Part shown: positions 61,314 through 64,000 of the stretch, piece after piece
How the letters are laid out: each line of letters begins with the position of its first letter
How positions within the stretch are numbered: the first letter of the stretch is position 1
Assembly: GCA_030248065.1 (NCBI GenBank)
Contig: JASAMV010008408.1
Location: 33,499 to 97,498 of the forward strand
DNA: 64,000 bases
DNA from: Rhynchonema sp. JSB1_4
Taxonomy: Eukaryota; Nematoda; Chromadorea; Monhysterida; Xyalidae
Reading direction: 5' to 3'
Notes under the pieces: model-generated
Database searches by the model: none
What the model saw: only the letters and a program-made list of their open reading frames with translations
Told to the model about the DNA's origin: nothing
Position numbers and translations under genes: made by a program

Positions 61314-62354
61314 CAGGGTTGAAAAAATTTTTTAATTAACGAGCTTTTGTTTAAAAAAATTTTTTTAAAATTTTTTGACATCTTTTTATTAGAAAAGTGT
61401 TGCAAACGACGTTTCAAGATAAATGAAATCGAAATAACATACATATTTTTCAAAAACTGAAAAATTTTCGCCTGAGACCCAACTTGTGTGGTGACACCCG
61501 GTAGTATTGTGCAGATTCTGTGGTCTCCGGCCAGTATGAGTAGATGTTAACCAATGATGCTACTCTAATGCATGTCGTATAGTCCAGCCACGAACTCATG
61601 AGACGACTTTTTTTGAAATTGGCCTGTGCGGATCCAACAATGTTCCGGTTCCACGTATTTCGGAAATGAAAGAAAGAGAAACGCACGTATTTTTTTAAAA
61701 ACACGCTCTCCACTCGGTGCGTAAATTCCCTTTTGACTCCCAAAACATTTGTGTGCTGAACAACGCTGCTGTTCGCGTAAGCACGCAACAAATTGAGGTC
61801 AGCCAGCTGGAACTTGTCATCATCTCCCTCAGCCAATCTCTTTCTTTTGTTTGCGAAAACACGTGTATCTGGAGCATTTTTGAATGCGGCCAAGCAAGCT
61901 TTAAAAAAAGTCGTCTCATGAGCTGGTGGCTGGATACACCGTATTTTAATAATGCATCCAATGCCGTATATCTGATATACGACCATCAAAATATCGATTA
62001 CAGCCCAAATCTTGCGTGTCAGATCAACTTTACGCGCCCGGTTTTGCACCAGACCTGCATATATACATGTGTAGTAGCATGAATTAGTCATTATCGGTGC
62101 CACATCACTATAAAAGACCAACCCCGCGCATCCCTGCGCAAATTTGGGGGCAATACAAGGCGCCGCAGGCGCGATTTTGAAAAAAAATTGTCCCGTCCAC
62201 AGAAAAAAGGGCCAATTTTTTTGCCTCGAAAAAGGCCATTTTGGACATTTCAGCCCATTTTGGGCAACTTTTATTTATTAAAAAAAGCAAAATCTGAGTT
62301 TCAAAAAAATTTTTTTAATTTTTTAATTGACAAATTTTGTTTGAAGCAACCCTG
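61314..62354. mobile_element. hAT-like element with a nested insertion
   Basis: Starts CAGGGTTGAAAAAATT, ends CAACCCTG, with a perfect duplication CATGCGAT (61306-61313 and 62355-62362). Sister of 9422-10120. Relative to that copy it carries an extra segment at about 61581-61937. Confidence 0.93.
61581..61937. mobile_element. nested inverted-repeat insertion
   Basis: Ends AGTCCAGCCACGAACTCATG and CATGAGCTGGTGGCTGGAT, with further inverted pairing inside (GAGACGACTTTTTTTGAAAT). It is absent from the sister element at 9422-10120, which defines it as an insertion. Confidence 0.75.
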
Positions 62355-62913
62355 CATGCGATAGTTCTGATTTTGAATGCAAAAATTGCACTGGGTACAA
62401 CAACTCAAGACAACTTTATCACCAAAAATGAATAGAACGTTTGTTTTGGTTGACATAGTATTTTTAAGTCCAACGGAAAACCAGGAGAATCATAACTGAG
62501 CACTACAACTGGCTTTGCACACCATAAATGTGCCAAAAAGTCGCAATTATGGAATGGGGGAAGTCAAACTGCATTTTGTGACCAAAAATATAACGGAATC
62601 ACAAAAATGGCACCAAATGCTTTGAAGCGGTTCCATGTAATGCACGTTACAATAATTATTATGGCGGAAATTTTATGAGGAATCACAAATAGTTTAACGT
62701 GTCACTGCGTACAATTTCCAGATCCTAATATTGCAACAGCAAGTACCAAATTATGAAACAAACAAACATATCGTGTCCCAAGATCAACAAAAAAGCAGGT
62801 CAAAACGGAGGGCGATTTAGGCTTTTTGTTAGGCTCGCAAAGGGTAACTAATAAACTATAAACCAAGACGTTCAAGCACAACCACAACCCGGGTTAAACT
62901 TCAATATGTGCAT

Positions 62914-63721
62914 ATACCGCATTTCCTCCAACAGAAGCCACCGAGGTTCATGTTTCAGTCATGACTTTAGGGGGCCTCTTATTAGAGGGGGTTTCTATTA
63001 CGACGGGGCCTCTATTTTCAACTGTTTTTCGAAAAAAATGACCTTGCTGTTCGCAGTAATAAACCGGTTGAAATCTAAAAAAATACCATAGGAATGGGTG
63101 TTTAGTGACAAACAAATGGTCTAAAACAGTGCTGTGGCTGGGGGGGGGGGAGGGGGGTCCACCCCCAATGGTACCCTAGCCGCCCCGGCCTGGTACACTA
63201 CCCCCTACCCGCCCCGCTCCGGTACCCTACCCCCTACCCGCCCCGCTCTGGTACCCTACCCGCCCCGATTTTTGCCCTCAAAATGCCCATTTTTCGGTCA
63301 AAAATGCCCAAATTTCGACCGAAAACACTTAAAAGTGCAAAAAATCGCGCGCTACGCGCGATATATGCACTTTATAGCATATAAAAATAGGCACCCCAAA
63401 AAAACTTGTATTGTACCCTATCCGCCCCGAAAAATCTTCCCCCTCCCCCCTAAACCGGATTCCCCCCCCCCCCAAACATTCCAGGTACACGACCCCCTAC
63501 CCGCCCCCGAACTTTCCACCTATGTACCCTACCCGCCCCGCAAACGTAGCCACATCACTGGTCTAAAACAGACCCAAATTACAACCAGTGAACATAAATA
63601 TATCAAAAACCAAGAATTTGAAACGAAATGTCAGCGTTTGCGAGAAAATAACACTAAATAAATGTTTTGAAGGTGGGGCTTCTATTGGGACGAGGGGCTT
63701 CAATGAGAGGAAATACGGTAT
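62914..63721. mobile_element. inverted-repeat element with ATACCGCATTTCCTC ends
   Basis: Ends ATACCGCATTTCCTCCAACA and GAGAGGAAATACGGTAT, with GGGGCCTCT/AGAAGCC-type subterminal DNA. It contains the hAT element at 63127-63560. Family not assigned. Confidence 0.6.
63127..63560. mobile_element. GC-rich hAT-like element
   Basis: Starts CAGTGCTGTGGCTGGGGG, ends GTAGCCACATCACTG, with a perfect duplication GTCTAAAA (63119-63126 and 63561-63568). Interior has repeated GGTACCCTACCCGCCCCG units, which create a Pro-rich open frame that is not a gene. Confidence 0.92.
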
Positions 63722-63754
63722 CAGCATCAATATCAAATACAAATCACGTCTCAC

Positions 63755-63888
63755 CATTATGTTCCAACGAAACGTGTTCCTTGACGAGAAGGTCCCGTTT
63801 CTTGTCGGGATCGTAGAACAACAAGGGAACCATGCCAATCAAACAGCCGATCGCCACACCCATCGCTCGTGAGAGATTCACAGTGTAC
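63755..63888 (-). CDS. internal exon of a membrane protein, possibly TMEM65-like
   Basis: A 134-nt minus-strand exon with good sites (acceptor cgcag, donor GTGAGA) reads YTVNLSRAMGVAIGCLIGMV, then PLLFYDPDKKRDLL and VKEHVSLEHN. The GVAIGCLIGM-PLLF helix near a polar tail recalls the C-terminal end of TMEM65 (inner mitochondrial membrane), but this is from memory of the pattern and not certain. It starts 34 bp from the right end of an inverted-repeat element. The remaining exons are outside the window. Confidence 0.45.
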
Positions 63889-64000
63889 CTGCGTGTGAAA
63901 CATCAACATGTTGGTTCAGTTGGGTGCTGGAATGATTTGTTTTTTTTAAATTCGTGACAATTTGGGCACCATATGCTCTCTTATGGACGACTAAATGGAC

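Noticed and set aside
61450..62121. 223-codon minus-strand frame
   Set aside because: Lies entirely within a non-autonomous hAT element and its nested insertion; no transposase motifs.
63134..63661. Pro-rich 175-codon frame
   Set aside because: Arises from C-rich tandem units inside a hAT element with an 8-bp duplication.

Overview
This is eukaryotic, almost certainly invertebrate animal, nuclear DNA. Most real genes are split by GT..AG introns, exons are short, and intergenic and intronic DNA is crowded with small non-autonomous DNA transposons. There is no bacterial gene density, operon or CRISPR. Two features weakly suggest a nematode: secreted cysteine-rich ET/Ly6-like modules and a possible transthyretin-like fragment. 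I cannot name the species. Because exons are short, I rebuilt genes by hand from splice sites, reading-frame phase and comparison between paralogues inside the window. LAYOUT. 0-0.1 kb: 3' end of a membrane-protein gene. 1-3 kb: a TTAA-flanked foldback element and a broken first exon of a kinase-like gene. 4.5-12.3 kb: two tandem six-exon genes for small secreted PLAT-like proteins with duplicated upstream sequence. 13.1-30.0 kb: two tandem nine-exon genes for proteins with a signal peptide followed by a STE20-like kinase domain. One keeps the catalytic Asp (HGD), the other has HGN and is probably a pseudokinase. 30.9-32.8 kb: a tiny ORF and a four-pass membrane protein with LPxY/PPxY tail motifs. 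33.6-46.2 kb: three paralogues of a secreted protein with two cysteine-rich modules, one on the minus strand, with small minus-strand genes between them. 47.4-48.6 kb: an ionotropic-receptor-like exon interrupted by a transposon. 50.5-54.5 kb: a minus-strand coiled-coil gene. 59.1-60.0 kb: a frameshifted C2H2 zinc-finger pseudogene. 63.8 kb: a minus-strand exon that may be TMEM65-like. MOBILE DNA. Twelve full-length hAT-type elements have CAGGGTTGG-like or CAGTG-type ends and recognisable 8-bp target-site duplications, most of them perfect. They belong to several families that share homopolymeric A/T subterminal DNA. There are four TTAA-flanked foldback elements, a TTA-flanked Harbinger-like element, a TA-flanked pogo/Tigger-like element and several unclassified inverted-repeat elements, some nested. 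HOW IT FITS TOGETHER. The region looks like a cluster of lineage-specific secreted protein families expanding by tandem and inverted duplication in a transposon-rich background. The points most worth following are the secreted kinase/pseudokinase pair with an apparent gene-conversion tract, a 561-nt stretch with no G on the + strand, and the hAT insertion inside a coding exon.
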